From Microplitis mediator (Eukaryota > Arthropoda > Insecta > Hymenoptera > Braconidae), in contig NC_079973.1 of NCBI RefSeq assembly GCF_029852145.1, forward strand, positions 7,832,385 through 7,896,384: a stretch of DNA of 64,000 bases, in the 5' to 3' direction. This document shows, piece after piece, positions 41,441 through 54,954 of this stretch. The notes beneath the pieces were generated by a model. It had not been told where the DNA came from. It saw only the letters and a program-made list of their open reading frames with translations, and did no database searches. Numbering within the stretch: position 1 is the stretch's first letter; each line of letters begins with the position of its first letter. Made by a program: the position numbers and the translations under genes.

Positions 41441-41850
41441 AATGACTAAGGAGATCATATAAAAGCTTCAGTTCAACATTAGTAGGTTCGTCCAGTAGCT
41501 ACCGTTCATACCCAGCAATCAGAAGAACGGCAGTTCGCGCCCAGAGCCCAGCAAAATTTTCACCTAGTTTTTTTCACATCATTTACCTCCCTTAGATAAT
41601 TTAAACGTTAATGATCATGAACTCTACGAGGTTAATAATATTAAATTTTTTTTTAAATTAAATTTATTCGTTTCGTCGATGTATGGGCCTGGTCTGGCAA
41701 GCAAACATGGGTCAGGGGAAGCGACCAGGCTTGGCACGGTGTCATCATTCCAGACTTCTACCAAGGCCGGAACAAGGCTGGCTTACAAGCTTGGTCCAGA
41801 GTTCTACATAGTTGAACCAAGCCTAGGTCCGTCGTCCTTTCCTCTCTGGG
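41441..41850. mobile_element. Conserved module plus GGCC end, copy 2
   Basis: 41441-41690 matches the module at 29055-29290 in inverse orientation (agatcatataaaagcttca, then cagcaatcagaagaacggc). It is followed by GGCC/CCAGG-rich sequence to about 41850 with the end cgtcgtcctttcctctctgg. Confidence 0.6.
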
Positions 41851-42109
41851 AATAACGTTTACCTACAATTGTGGCGCATATTTTTCCTACGACGCATCGT
41901 TAGCTAGTTCTAAAAATCAGAAGACCCAAAAACAATTTTTTTCCATGTTATTCTTATGTAAAAATGAAAAGTGCGATGTGGAACTTCTCAATGTTAATAT
42001 ATTAAGAGCTCTAATTTTCCACTGACGTATTTTTATATCTAAATGATACAAAAAAAAATTGTTTTGTTGTTGAAACACCCTAATATATATGTATATACAT
42101 TATTATCAT

Positions 42110-43928
42110 TAGAAGTTTGAGCTGTACGAAATATTTATAATTTAGTTGTGAACGTAGCTTTAGCCTAATCGTTAAATATCATATACATATATATATATAT
42201 ATGCATATGTGTGTGCGTGCGCGCGTGTGTGTGTGTGTGTGTGCATTCGTCGAGTTGCAATGGCCCAGAAGCGGTAGCTAGGCAAAGGGTCAAAAACACG
42301 AAGCGGCCGCATAATGGTTTCTAGGCCATGAGTTGCTATCTATAAACCCCCTAGCGAGGCTGCTAATCGGCGAGCCAGGAGTCCCCACTATATTCTATGA
42401 CGCGCCCTCACCCTCGCCCTCGCCCTCGACAACTCACTATATAGAAACTAGACATCTAGAAAACTACATACTAGACAGCGATATACACTTTAAATAGATG
42501 CCTGCCTGTCGACATCGTCAGTACTTATACACATTAAATTATATTTTATTATTATTGTCATCACTTATCATCCAAGCAAAATAAAAATATATTTGTTTAT
42601 AAACTTGTTAATAAAAAATTATTTTAAAATTAAAATAAATTATTTTTGTGTTATTTATTAATAATTACGTAATAATTATGATCATAGTTTAATTAACACT
42701 TTAGGCGTCTTATTTATAATACATGTATATATATATATATATATAATAAAACCAACTGACTTTCACTGGCGGTTGTGAGTTATTTCCTGGACACGAAGCT
42801 CACGAACCAGATGGGAAATTGGCTGAGACCCTGGGTAATACGATCGCTCTATTTTAGTTGTGCATTTCCGCCTTCCTCAAGTCTTTACTTTACGAAAAAG
42901 ATGACAGTAATAGATTTAGAATGGGACAAATGATCGTATGATACACACATTAGTGTACGTAGGACTAAAATATAAACGCATAGGTCATTTCCTCGTACAT
43001 AACCCAATTAAATAATTATTTAACGTTTGTCATAAAATTAAAAATTTTTTTTTTTTTGTTTTTATTTCCCTTTTCATTCTATTTTCTTTAACAATTATCG
43101 CTTAGTCAGAAGTCAGTAGTTTGCGATTCTTTTAATTTGCCTTCGTGCCTACTTTCTCACCTACTTTCATATGAGCCAACGTAAATATGGTGATACTTAT
43201 TAAATACTAAAGGTAAAATATTGAAAATTTTGCTTGGTTATAATCGTGTTATATTACAATACGTGTGTATCGCGCGCTGTTTGTGTTTATGTGCATTCTT
43301 TAAATGTGTGCGATTGCCACATGCACACATGCGCAGAGCTATAAATGCTATATATCGTTGATTATGTTAGGGACAGGGTTATATGCGGTCATTGGGCTCG
43401 AAAACTTTGGCAATAAACTTACACTTACACGCAGGCCAACGCAATCTGGATAGTTTCACTAGTTGCATAATCATCAGTAAAAATATCCCCTGCAACCCCA
43501 GTCCCCTTTCCTTTCCTCCTCTTTTTATTCAACACTTATAATACATTTCATTGTGCGTAAGCATACAATAAATCATTGAAAAACTAAATATATATATATA
43601 TTGAATTAATTAATTAAATTTTTTTTCTTAATTATTAATTAATGAGTAATGATGTATTTTGAGTGGACGGTTGTAAAGAAGTTTATAAATAATTGAAAAT
43701 ATTGTAAATGTCTTTTGTTGAAACGCGGAAAGCGTAGGCGACGTAACATGGTTGCATCGGAGATTGAAAAAGAGTTCATGATACAAAGTCACGTTCGTGA
43801 CACCAGAGATACATATAATACAATGTATATTATATCCAGCTCGATCATTTATTTTTTAGCTATATATTGCTGCAAGTTTAAATTCAAGGAGTCACGAGTC
43901 CTTGAGAAGATTAGGTGTTTAGAGTATA

Positions 43929-43982
<54 letters not shown>

Positions 43983-46440
43983 ATATATACATATATATAT
44001 ATTCACCGTCGATTCTCCACGAGTGGCCTAAATAAACAACCGAGAATACATCGACCTGTGAGACAGCTATATACATAACTCGATGTTTATAAGTAGTAGT
44101 TTAAAGAGTGGTTAACACATATATATGAATACAAATATATATGTATTTCTGAGTATTTATAATATGCTAAAGTAATTGCACTAGTAACAGGTCGCGTGGT
44201 TGACATTTTGTTTTAAAAATTACTATAAATTATATAGTGGTGTTGATATATTGTATAAGTATTTTTTTTAATAAATTCTCTTTAATATTGACAATATTAT
44301 AATTTTATTTATTAAATAACGAAGAAGGAAAATATTTTCTGAATATAATATTATCTGATATCTATCCTTTTATTTATTATTTATTTTTTTTTTTAATTCT
44401 AAAAAATAAAAAAAGTATTTTAATAAAATTTCTAAAGTTCCTAAAAGGAGTGAAATTATAGATTTTTAATAAGTCAAGATTTTGTTATTCGATAATTATT
44501 TTAATATTTCCGAAAGCTTTTTGTAAAAAATAAAAAATTACAAAAACATGTTTATACAGACATTTCATAGATACATATATAGATATATTTATAGAGTCAA
44601 GTCAAAGCTCTTTATTTAATCTTTCAAGGCCTATTTTTTCGCCCAGTTATAATAGAAGCTATCGAGTAGTTTTTGTCGGCCTAGTTTGTTATCAAGAATG
44701 ACTGACAATCAACCGCTTATTATATTTGTTTCACCATCGCGTCTGCAAATTAACATTTTTGTTTTCATTCAGGCATTTGCGTATGCATATCCGTACATAA
44801 ATAGAGAAACAATAAACATGTATATTTGTATGTTAAAAATGTATTAGATACATTAGTGAGTGTTAATAAGAGCCAACAGGGCGACGCAATAGAAGAAACT
44901 TGACTCTGACCTACAAAATAAAATTGCAAGTGCAACGTGTGAGGACTGTGAGATACTTAACGTCACTATTCTCAGCTTCAACAAACCGTCAATTTCGTTA
45001 TATATATTAATGTTTAGTTAAAATAATTATTTAGTATGAAAAATAAATATATTTTATATATTATAAACTATTTAATAATAAGATATGAATCATCGAGGTC
45101 ATATGCATTTGTGACTTCTTCAAGATTTTATTTACAATATATATATACATATATATGTTTATATCTCAGATCATTTTTTTTTCACTCGCCCAGATTCAAG
45201 GATTCTAAACATCACTTGACCCAGATCTTGGCAATTTCCACAGCACAGTCTACTCATATTCTAATGCATTTTACATTTATTTCGTCAATAGTATCATAAT
45301 AATTATTATTATTTTTAAAAAATTTTCTATTTTAATTTAATGACATAATCTATAATTTAATTTAAAAATTTATGTACTACGTTGAAAGATGTAATTTGAA
45401 GTTAAAAAGAAAAAGTGAAAAAAAAATGAGAAGTATACTATTGCTTCTTCACCTTGTTGATCACGCGACGAGAAGGAAGGAAAAGGAAGGGTAATATAAC
45501 AAAGGCATAGAGTAAGAGAGGCGGAGCACTGAATGTTCCAGGAGGGTTTGGTGCAGTATCGGTCATTACCTCCGCAGAGTAACTAGGTCAGTCGTCACAG
45601 AGCGCCTAGGCACGCTTCACTGCCTCACCCCACCGACCGACCAATCCTCTTCTACATAATACTATACTGCTATTATAGTATGTATATACATATATTATAA
45701 AAATAAATATTTGTTGTGCAGAAAAATTTCGCTTAGAACAGAGTATTATTTATAAGCATAAATATAATATTTATAATACCTCATATGTACTATAGAATTA
45801 AAAAAAAAAATAATATAATTATTCATTATTTAAAAAAATATATTTTAGTTATATAATCAAGGACAAATGATGCAATTCAACGTGTTAGTGCAACGAGTCA
45901 AGGATTTATCGTGGTAATAAAAAGACTTGTATGCAATACATTTTTTAATTGTTCCTTGTCTTTTATGATACATTGGAATTTAAACATGAGAGTAAAAGGT
46001 ATATAGAGGGAGTATAATAGTAACTAGAATAAACGGTGCATATGTAACTATATATACACATATATAAATAAGAGCGGGGCATTCTAGGGCAAAGGTTGAA
46101 GAACGCTGCAAGCTCACTTGGCACTCCCGCCTTCCGTTGCCCTTCTATCCTCCCACTCTTTCTCGCTCTTGGTTTCTCTATTCCCCATTCTTGTCTTTTT
46201 TCCCCTCACCAATTAAATGCTTTTTTCTCTCTTCTCTCTCTTTCTCTATCTTCGTTCTCTAGCACTGTCCTCTACTGAATATACAAGCGCAGTGCTTTCG
46301 CCCGACCTACCCTAAATATTGTTTGAATTAACTTTGTACTATTGCTTTAATTTAATATTTAATAATGCCTAAGTTAAGTAATTTTATTTACTACAAAAAA
46401 AAAAAATGTAAAAAGTCAAAGATGCATGTATGTAAGAAAA
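42110..46440. other. Non-coding region with GC-richer islands
   Basis: No gene. GT microsatellite at about 42211-42241 and TA tract at about 43929-43978. Islands of higher complexity: 42240-42530 (with a CCCTCG repeat at about 42408-42428), 42760-42970, 43240-43520, 43700-43920, 45440-45640 and 46060-46310. They recur every 1-2 kb and match none of the repeat families here, so they are candidates for conserved regulatory sequence. Confidence 0.4.
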
Positions 46441-46475
46441 TCTGAAAAACGATTGACCCTGTGGGCTAACCCCCA

Positions 46476-47579
46476 AACTTCTCGCTGTTTTTTAGCTCAG
46501 AGAGCTCGAAAACGTTATTATTTGTAAATTTTTACGCTCTTCGAGTTTAAAAAACCCTTGAACAAGAAAACATACATTTCGCTAAAAAAAATTTTTTTTT
46601 GTTGGACGATATCTTTGGAACAAATCGACCGATTTGCATGTACTTTGCGGTGGTTGAAAGGATTTTTTGAGACAACTTTCTCGGGTCAAAAATAATCCTT
46701 GATTCAGACTCGTTTCAATTTATTTTCTTTCTAAGTTATCGGTTGCCGACGATTTTCCGATCAAATTTCGACTTTTTCGACTTAGATTGAAATTTTGTTA
46801 ACTTTTAGAGCTTTTTTCATCTCAGTTTGAACTTATTCGTCTTCACTTCAAGCACGACAGTCATTCATCTTACTTTTGACTTGCTTAACAAAGTCAAAAA
46901 TAAGCAGTATTTTTTAATGTAAAATTAGTTTTTCACGTTTCACCTTAGTTTTGACTTCTTCGCCTTATAATGCGCGTCGAATAAGTTTAAATCAAATCAA
47001 TTTCGACTTGATTTAGGTTTTTTCGTCTTAAATCGTGTCTAAGTAAGCCAGTTAAGTCCAAACAAAGGTGAAAACTCAATGTATTTCATATCTCCGTAAA
47101 AAAAGTTTAGTTTTTCATGTGAAAAACGGCTATAAATTTCGACTTGGTTAACCAAGTCTAAATCAAGTATTCTTTTTAAACCGGGTTGATTTAATTTTGA
47201 TGCAAATCGGTTGAACGGTGTACGAGTTATGCAACGAAATTCTAAAAAAAAATTTTTAGGATTTTTCTTTTCCAAATAATTCAGAAACTACTCGGCCGAT
47301 CGATTCTAAATTCTACTTAACGTTATTAGTATTGATGATTTCTTTCGATTACGACGATGAACGTTCAAATCGGTTGATTCGTTTCGAAGATATTGGACGA
47401 AAAAAATGCGTTTACTTACACACACATGCGCGTGCGCGGACGTCCATCTAAAAATAGCCAGAATAGCTTTCTAGGATCTCGAAACGTCGACATCTGATGA
47501 AAACTCGATTTCCGAAAATCGGACCGAAACCAATAACTTGTCGTTGTTTGAAAATTTTCTATTTTCATAGAAGGAAGTT
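46476..47579. mobile_element. CTTCCCGCT-type repeat, copy 4, with internal insertion
   Basis: Starts AACTTCTCGCT and ends AGAAGGAAGTT, both diverged. The segment about 46650-47190, rich in TCGACTT and AAGTC words, has no counterpart in other copies and splits the usual interior, so it may be a later insertion. Confidence 0.65.
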
Positions 47580-49009
47580 AAAAAGAAGTATTAGGTAGAA
47601 TATGTAATTATTTTTCGACACAAACGTTTACGGTTAAAGTAAAGTTGCGTGAAGAGGGTCGTGCTACAATGCACGTTGACCCATATTCGGGTCGTTGCTA
47701 TTTCAGATTTATCTTTTTCATAGAGGAAGGTCGTATAGTTAGCGTTGTCATCGCGTTGTATACCGACACTTATTACTTAATGCAGTCTTGTTACTTGCAA
47801 TTATTTTTAATGTTTGAAAGTTAAACAAATGTATGATTATTCATAAGGAAACAGGAAAAAAACAAGTTATTTTAAAAATACTGTTTTTACTATTAAATTA
47901 TTAAAAAATTATATGACTTTTTCTTTCAATTTTTTAAAAATTTCATTGAAGATATCGAAATTTTTTTTTTTTTTGGGTGAATTAAATAAAAAATTATTTG
48001 TGACATGGGAAAGAATAAGGGTAGTGTATCATTTCGTTATAAGAAAATTAAAAAAAAACTAGAGAAACTTAAAATAGGAGAAGAGATTTAATAGATGACA
48101 AAATCCAAAAGTGGGAGAAATTCTCCCACCTGAAAATGCACCTCATTGCACCGCCTCTTACTATGACCATTCACGCATCGTAGAGCCCCACTACATTTGT
48201 ATTTATCCTCTCTCATCCCCACCGCTTAAAATCGTCACATGTACAAGAGGGAGGGAAGCAATGACGTTTATAAAGGGTGACAATTGCGCATGCGTTAAAA
48301 TTGTAAATACTCCTTGACTCTGCGCACAGTGGAACGTCTTGTGGCAGGTCCGGGACGCTAGAATTCTCTGGTTATACTATATGTATGTATATGAACTAAT
48401 GAATAAAAAGAGTTTAACGTGTCCGAGTATCAGGGGTAGTGGCTCGATACTGCTCCGGGTTCAATAAACAGAAACTCTCCCCTCTTGTACTAACTCTTTC
48501 ACCCTCTAATATTCCTCCTGCCACTCTGACGCTTGTCTATTTTTTGTGTGCAGTACATTTTGTCGCATCATCAAACACTTATTAAGTAGATTTGTCTGAA
48601 ATCTAACAATTGTCTTTGTCCTTATGGTAAATTTTTCAAGGAATTTTGTCATGGCCTATCTTAATTGGTCGAGTAGGTTCCAAAAATTCAACTCGTTAAA
48701 AAGTGTATGTATGTATGTATATATATTAGGGTGGTTCATTTGGAACGACTATTTTTTTTTTACTCCTAATTCAAAATCTTGCTGTAGACATTGAAAAAAA
48801 TATTCCCTGCAAGTTTCAGCCTTTAATTTGAATCTTAGGTACTTCACATATGATTTTGAAGTTTTCCGGTTTAAAATACATGGGAAAGTTAGGATTTTTT
48901 TTCCAATTCTCGATAACTCAGTCGCTCTCTAAGAATGAATCAGTGGAGTTCACTTCGAATTAGTGAATATTCACTGGAAACCAGCTATGATTATACACTA
49001 TAAAAAATA
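47580..49009. other. Non-coding stretch with two islands
   Basis: GC-richer islands at 47640-47770 and 48100-48540 contain no recognised gene. From 48727 there is a left end of the ttagggtgg-type repeat family, then at 48925-49010 a fragment of the CTCTCTAA MITE. Confidence 0.45.
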
Positions 49010-49990
49010 AGGTACTGACATCAAACTCCCTAAGAGTTTGAAAAATTTCCTCTTCAGTGAAACCAAATTCGTTTGAACCCATGCAGGAGCTGCCAGATGA
49101 GTTGAACGACGGGGCCCTACTTGGCCCAGCACTGAGGGACTAGCTTTGGCACACCTATATTGGCCCATGCTTGGCTCAAGATTGGGTACTTAGTCCTGGT
49201 CGTTACAATGATTAGCCTTGGCCATTCAATGGCAACCCGGCCTTAAGGCCAGAACCGGGCAACCTAGCCTTGACTGTTACAATGATTACCCGAGCTTGGG
49301 CCAAGACTGGTTAACCTAGCCTTGGTCATTCGATGGCAACCCAGGCTTGAGCCAGGACTGGGTAACCTAGCCTTGGCCGTTACAATGATTACCCGAGCTT
49401 GAGCCAAGACTGAGTGCCCCTGCCTTGGCCATCCAATGGCAACCCAGACTTGGACGAAGGTAGGATTATCCAAGTTTGGCTATACCTATGGTTTAACCTT
49501 CCGTTACACGCGCTTTCTCTAGTGTCTTACTCGTATTCACGCCAACTCTATTAGGTTGAGTAGTGTTGTGCGGGGAATCGCCGTATAGTGCGAGTAACGA
49601 AGGGTTAATAAGTAGATCATATAAATGTATCAGTTCAACATTAGTAGGTTCGCCCAGTAGCTACCGTTCGGATCCAGCAATCAGAAGGATGGCAGTTCGC
49701 GCCCAGAGCCCAGCAAAATTTTCACCGAGTTTTTTTCACATCATTTACCTCCCTTAGATAATTTAAACGTTAATAATCATGAACTCTACGAGGTTAATAA
49801 TATTAAATTTTTTTTTAAATTAAATTTATTCGTTTCGTCGATGTATGCGCCTGGTCTAGCAACCAGGACTGGCCCTGTCTTATCATTCCAGACTTCTACC
49901 AAGGCTGGGCCAAGGATGGCTTACGAGCTTGGCCCAAGGTTCTTCATACTTGTGCAAATCTTGGGCCCGTCGTACTTTCCTCGCTGGGGT
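49010..49990. mobile_element. GGCC-array element with conserved module, copy 3
   Basis: Array at 49085-49490 with the alternating A/B units, then a 108-bp insertion (49497-49604), then the conserved module (49606-49845, including cagcaatcagaaggatggca), then CCAGG-rich sequence ending near cgtcgtactttcctcgctgg. The 53.42-54.24-kb element is the same structure in the opposite orientation. Confidence 0.7.
49497..49604. mobile_element. 108-bp piggyBac-like MITE with TTAA duplication
   Basis: Ends CCTTCCGTTAC and inverse CCCTTCGTTAC (9 of 11 match), flanked by TTAA on both sides (49493-49496 and 49605-49608). The same host sequence at about 53810-53835, read in reverse, has a single TTAA and no insert. 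TTAA duplication with CCCTT ends is the mark of piggyBac-type transposition. Confidence 0.88.
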
Positions 49991-50328
49991 AATATTAGTA
50001 TTTTCATACATTCAGCTGATTGCCGTGGTATGATCTAAAATTTCATCACATTAATTGTAAAACTTACAAATTCAAATGCAAGTGATTTCGCGGAATTGAA
50101 ATACAAATTTTCTATTTTCAATCATTAATGAATGGTCTTAATACTGCAATAATTATAAAAATAAATTTTTGATTTTCTGTAATTTATTAACGATATTTTA
50201 AAGTGTAGTTTTACTATTTTTACACTCTAAATAATAAAAGTTCGTGATTGCTAAGGCATAGATGATACTTAATATAGAAATTTTAAAAATTACAGTGTGA
50301 GATGTAATAATTCTATTTTTTACATCAA

Positions 50329-51356
50329 CCCTTCGTCACTCGCATCACTTTTCCATCCTTCGTCACTCGCGTGGTGAGCGCTACGCCGCCGAGTTGAGCC
50401 GAGTGCGGTGTTGCCAAGTCTATCCTATATTAAATGTTAATGAAAACAATAATTGTACTTATTGAGATTCAAATTTTAAACAAATATTTATTTATTTAAA
50501 ATCACAATAATTACAATAATTATTATTATTATTTCTTGTAAATGAAACTTTTTTGGGGAAAACAAATGAATTATTTGAATTATTTATTTGTTATAACATT
50601 ATTACTTTAATTGACAATAAAAACTATGATGACAATAATGTTAACATTAACTTATATCATAATTTATAGTAATATATTCAATACTTATTTAAAATGAGAA
50701 TCACTTAATCAATTTTATTTTCTAATATGAAATTTACGTATTTGGTATTTTTAATCTTCAAATTTCACTCGTCTTTTCAAGAGAGTTATCAACTCATTGA
50801 TCGACCGACATAAAACAAATTTATATTTATTTAAAAAAATAAGTATTATCAATTATTTTATGATTAATAGAAATTGTTTGTTTTTTTTTATTAACAATTA
50901 TTTACACAGAATGAATTTGTTTACTTACCATGCTAGCTACACACTCCTGGTGAGAACTTTAGAACTGAGTTTTTCAGAGAAAATTCTGAAAAATTTCCAA
51001 CAGCACCAATTATATTTATTTGTTCCTATATCTATATATTATGTGAGAATATAACCAAGTACAACTTGGCAACATGATAATTCGGTCATTTACCGGTTAC
51101 TCACTCGCACCGGGTGGCGTATTATAGCGCCGCTTTTCAATTTCTTAGCCATTAAAGTATTCTTTTATTCAACTAAAAAATTTATTTTTTTTATTTATGG
51201 TACATTAACATTTTCTAAAATGTTCAATTGAGGTGTTGTAATTTTTCCAAATTTAATCATTTCCATAATTATGAGAAAGACGTTAAAATGTAAAAATGGC
51301 AATGCCAGGCTCATTGAGCGAGTGACAAATTTGTCACCTGACCCTTATAAGGGTTA
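50329..51356. mobile_element. Possible larger relative of the ACCCTTCGT MITE
   Basis: Starts ACCCTTCGTCACTCGC and ends near acccttataagggtta. Inner arms pair loosely: tgttgccaag at 50410 against cttggcaaca at 51065, and gcgctacgccgcc against ggcgtattatagcgccgc. The interior is AT-rich without coding sense. Decayed, so borders are tentative. Confidence 0.45.
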
Positions 51357-51704
51357 AAGTTCATAATTGATTGCCCACACTGTAAATCTTATTGAACGAC
51401 TCAACAAATTTTCTTATTTGGTACTTTAATTTTTACATAACTGCTAAACGGTAATTTTTACAGTTTTAAAAAGGAATAAATGGTTTTTAAAGAAAAGAAC
51501 TTTCTGTGAGCAAGATTATTTTACATTTTATTGTGTTCGATTTACATTTTCAAATTGTAAATATTACTGCTTAATTTGCAACTAATATTTTACTGGATAA
51601 AATTGAAAAATTACAGAATACATTGTAACTTATGTAATTTTCAATATGACGGGCTTGTTTTTACATTTTATTCTGTAATTATTCCAGTTTTCTTTTTTCC
51701 GTGT

Positions 51705-51960
51705 ACGAACTAATCAACCGATTTTTTAAGTTTGAGGCGGCATTTGACTCAGTTCTTCAGTTTTTAACGCTAAAAAATATTTGGAATCAATCAGTTCAAC
51801 AATTTTTAATTCATTAGATAAAAACTCTTTTTTGAAATTTTTTCGAAAACAACATATTTCTTGAAAAAATGATTCGATTTTGATAGTTAAGGCGGCATTC
51901 AATGCGTTTTATTGAGTTTTAGAGCTGCTTTTTGAACAAATCACCGATTGAAATTATTCT
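51705..51960. repeat. Left fragment of a CTTCCCGCT-type repeat
   Basis: Blocks like aatcaaccgattttttaa and ggcggcatttgactcag match copy 2. A fragment of the right half is at 53075-53420, so one copy may have been split by the GGCC-array element between. Confidence 0.5.
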
Positions 51961-52800
51961 TGCACTGAATGAAAGGTACTCATGCAGTCTCCCCATAGTT
52001 CGACAGAGGGGCCTTGCCTGGCCCATTCTTGGGCCATAACTGGGTACTCAACCTTGGCCATTCCTGTGATTAGCCAACCTTGGGCCAAGACTGGCAGATC
52101 TAGCTTTGGCCATTCAACGGCGTGCCAAAATTAGCTCAAGGATGGGTAACCTAGCCTTGACCATTCCTGTAGATACCCATCTTTGGACTAGAACTAACTG
52201 GTCTATAATGGTAGTATAAAGCAAGACGATTCAACTGATGGGTTCTTGATAAATAATCAATTCAATTTTATCAGTTTTGTTTTAAAAAATTATGTAATTA
52301 TAATAAAAATAGTACGAAATTATATTTTTTTTTCTAAATCGAAAACGTTGATTAAATTACTTTTTATATTTCATAAAACCTAGTGTATATAGTACAATGA
52401 ATAAGTAGATCATATAAATATATCAGTTCAACATTAGTAGGTTCGTTCAGTAGCTACCGTTAAGACCCAGCAATCAAAGGACGGCAGTTTGCTCCCAGAA
52501 TACAGCAGAATTTTCACCGAGTTTTTTTAACATCATTTACCTCACTTAAATAGTTTAAACGTTAATGATTATGAACTCCATTAGGTTAATAATCATACAA
52601 TTTTTTTCAAATTAAATTTATTTGTTTCGTCGATGTCTGGGCCAGGTCCGGCAACCAAGTATGGGCCAGGTCTGACAACCAGGCTTGGCCCAAGATTATC
52701 ATTTTAGACTTCTACTGACGCCGGGCCAAGACTGGCTTACCAGCGTGGCCCTGGATTCTACACAGTTGGACCAAACCTGGACTTGTCGTACTTTCCTCGC
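51961..52800. mobile_element. GGCC-array element with conserved module, copy 4
   Basis: Short GGCC/CCTTGG array at 51990-52205, conserved module at 52396-52640 (cagcaatcaaaggacggca), then CCAGG-rich sequence to cgtactttcctcgctaggt. Confidence 0.65.
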
Positions 52801-53074
52801 TAGGTTGGTATTTTCTGAAACCAAGAGCTTGATTTTCTCAAGCCAACTAAGTTGTTTTCTTATTCGAAGAAACTAAAAACATTTAAAGCAAAAATGTATA
52901 CATTTGAATCAAGATTGAATTTCTTCATTGAAATGCCTTGTATATATCAATTTGAAAAAAAAAATTTTGACCAAGATAAAATGTTTTCACACAAAGAAAC
53001 AGGATATATTAATTTAAGAATTTATTTTTGGAAACGACTTTCTTCTTGACCCAAGGATTCCTTTCTTTCTGTGT

Positions 53075-53420
53075 GTTTTATTAAGTTCTAGAGCTAATAA
53101 GAGTTTGGAATCAATTAATCTCGTTGTTTTGAAAAAATTTCGAAAAAGCTAAAAATAAATTTTTTTTCTTCGTGTTTCGTAATTGTTTCGGAGTCTGTTG
53201 GATCATACGATCTGAAATTCACCGGAAAGTCAATGACTTACAAACTATCAATTGCCGCAAGAACCACCCTAATCGGTTAGATAGTTAAAAAGTTAGAGAG
53301 TTAACACACACACATACACAGGAATCTCTCTAAAACTGCCAAAATAGCATCCTAAGACATTTAAACTTTGACATCTAATGAAAACTCGATTTTTATGAAT
53401 TAGGGTGAAAACTATAACCC
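53075..53420. repeat. Right fragment of a CTTCCCGCT-type repeat
   Basis: Contains attaagttctagagcta, a short CA tract near 53307 and aatgaaaactcgattttta near the end. The terminal AGCGGGAAGTT is missing and replaced by the next element. Confidence 0.5.
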
Positions 53421-53424
53421 AGAG

Positions 53425-54240
53425 AGGAAAGTACAATGGGCCCAGGCTTGGCCCAACTTTGTAGAACCTTGGGTCAGGCTTGTAAGCCAGTCTTGGCCCA
53501 GTTTTGGTAAAAGTCTGAAATGATAATCTCGGGCCAAGCCTGGTTGCCAGACTTGGCCCGTGCTTGATTACCAGATCTGGCCTAGGCTGCGAGGAAACGA
53601 ATAAATTTAATTACAAAAAAAAATTTATTATTATTAACCTCGTAGAGTTCATGATATTAACGTTTAAATTATCCAAGGGAGGTAAATGATGTGAAAAAAA
53701 CTCGGTGAAAATTCTGCTGGGCTCTGGGCGCGAACTGCCGTCCTTCTGATTGCTGGGTCCGAACGGTAGCTACTAGACGAACTTACTAATGTTGAACTGA
53801 TATATTTATATGATCTACTTATTAAACCATAGGTATAGCCAAACTTGGGTAATCCTACCTTGGCCCAAGTCTGGGTTGCCATTGGACAGCCATGGTAGGG
53901 GCATCCAGTCTTGGCCCAAGCTCAAGTAATCATTGTGACGGCCAAGGCTAGGTTACCTAGTCTTGGCCCTAGTCTGGCTTGTCATTGCATGGCCAAGGCT
54001 AGGTTACCCAGTCCTGGCTCAAGCCTGGGTTGCCATCGAATGACCAAGGCTAGGTTACCCAGTCTTGGCCCAAGCTCGGGTAATCATTGTAACGGCCAGG
54101 ACTGAGTACCCAATCTTGAGCCAAGCATGGGCCAATATAGGTTTGCCAAAGCTAGGTTCCTCAGTGCTGGGCCAAGTAGGATCCCGTCGTTCAACTCTGG
54201 CAGCACCTGCATGGGAACTTATCGAATTTTCGAATATTTG
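53425..54240. mobile_element. GGCC-array element with conserved module, copy 5, inverted
   Basis: Opens agagaggaaagtacaatggg, then CCAGG-rich sequence, module at 53596-53825, and an array at 53840-54185 with the alternating units (ggttgccat... and ggtaatcattgt...). It carries the empty site for the 108-bp MITE of the 49-kb copy. Confidence 0.7.
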
Positions 54241-54761
54241 CAATTTTCGTAGTGGGAATTTATAAACGCTGATAGATTTAAAAAATAATGTTTTTTGATT
54301 CAAATTCTATACCTTGTAACGGGTTTTCACCACCGGAAATCTACCGGCGTGATATCCGAGTACAGCGAAAAGTACAGAGAAAAGCATTATTTTTAAATCT
54401 ATCAACTTTGAGCTTCGTTATCACTTAAACGCTTGGACTTACGGAAAAAGTGTAAGAAACCTAGGAAAAAAATCTTTTTTAAAGAGCGATAAATTTCTGT
54501 TACAAGAAAATTCATAATGGTTAATTTTATGTCCATTCGTTAGAGAGTAATAAAATTTCAACCAAAAACGCCAATTTTTTGGACCAATAATCTTCAATAT
54601 ATTTCAAATGGTTGGATTCACGAAAAAAACATGAGACAGCTTTTTTGAAGAGCGGTTAATTTCCTACAAAAATATGTATTAGTCATTGCTGTACACTTAT
54701 TTTTAAGCGAGTAATAAAATTTTTCTCATTGTACTAAAATGGGAAGGTATCATTATGCTTA

Positions 54762-54896
54762 AGAAGGATTAAACGGCGTTAGAATAAACTTTTTTTATTT
54801 TTTTTTATTATTTTTGGATCACAAATAAGTGATTTATATCATGGCCAAGTAAAAAATTCTAATTTGGAAAATAACGGACACCCTACTATACATATA
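54762..54896. repeat. Direct repeat, left copy
   Basis: About 130 bp from aggattaaacggcgtt to ataacggacaccctacta. It recurs at 55314-55443 in the same orientation with few differences (tttggatcacaaataa, ttatatcatggcca shared). Confidence 0.8.
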
Positions 54897-54954
54897 TTAA
54901 ACAAAAGTAGTATATATAAACGGAAAGAAAATTATGGAAACTTTTGCTATGCAC

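Noticed and set aside
49085..49490. Regular repeats that might look like a CRISPR array
   Set aside because: Units are contiguous with no unique spacers, alternate between two types, and sit in a eukaryotic genome with dispersed copies.
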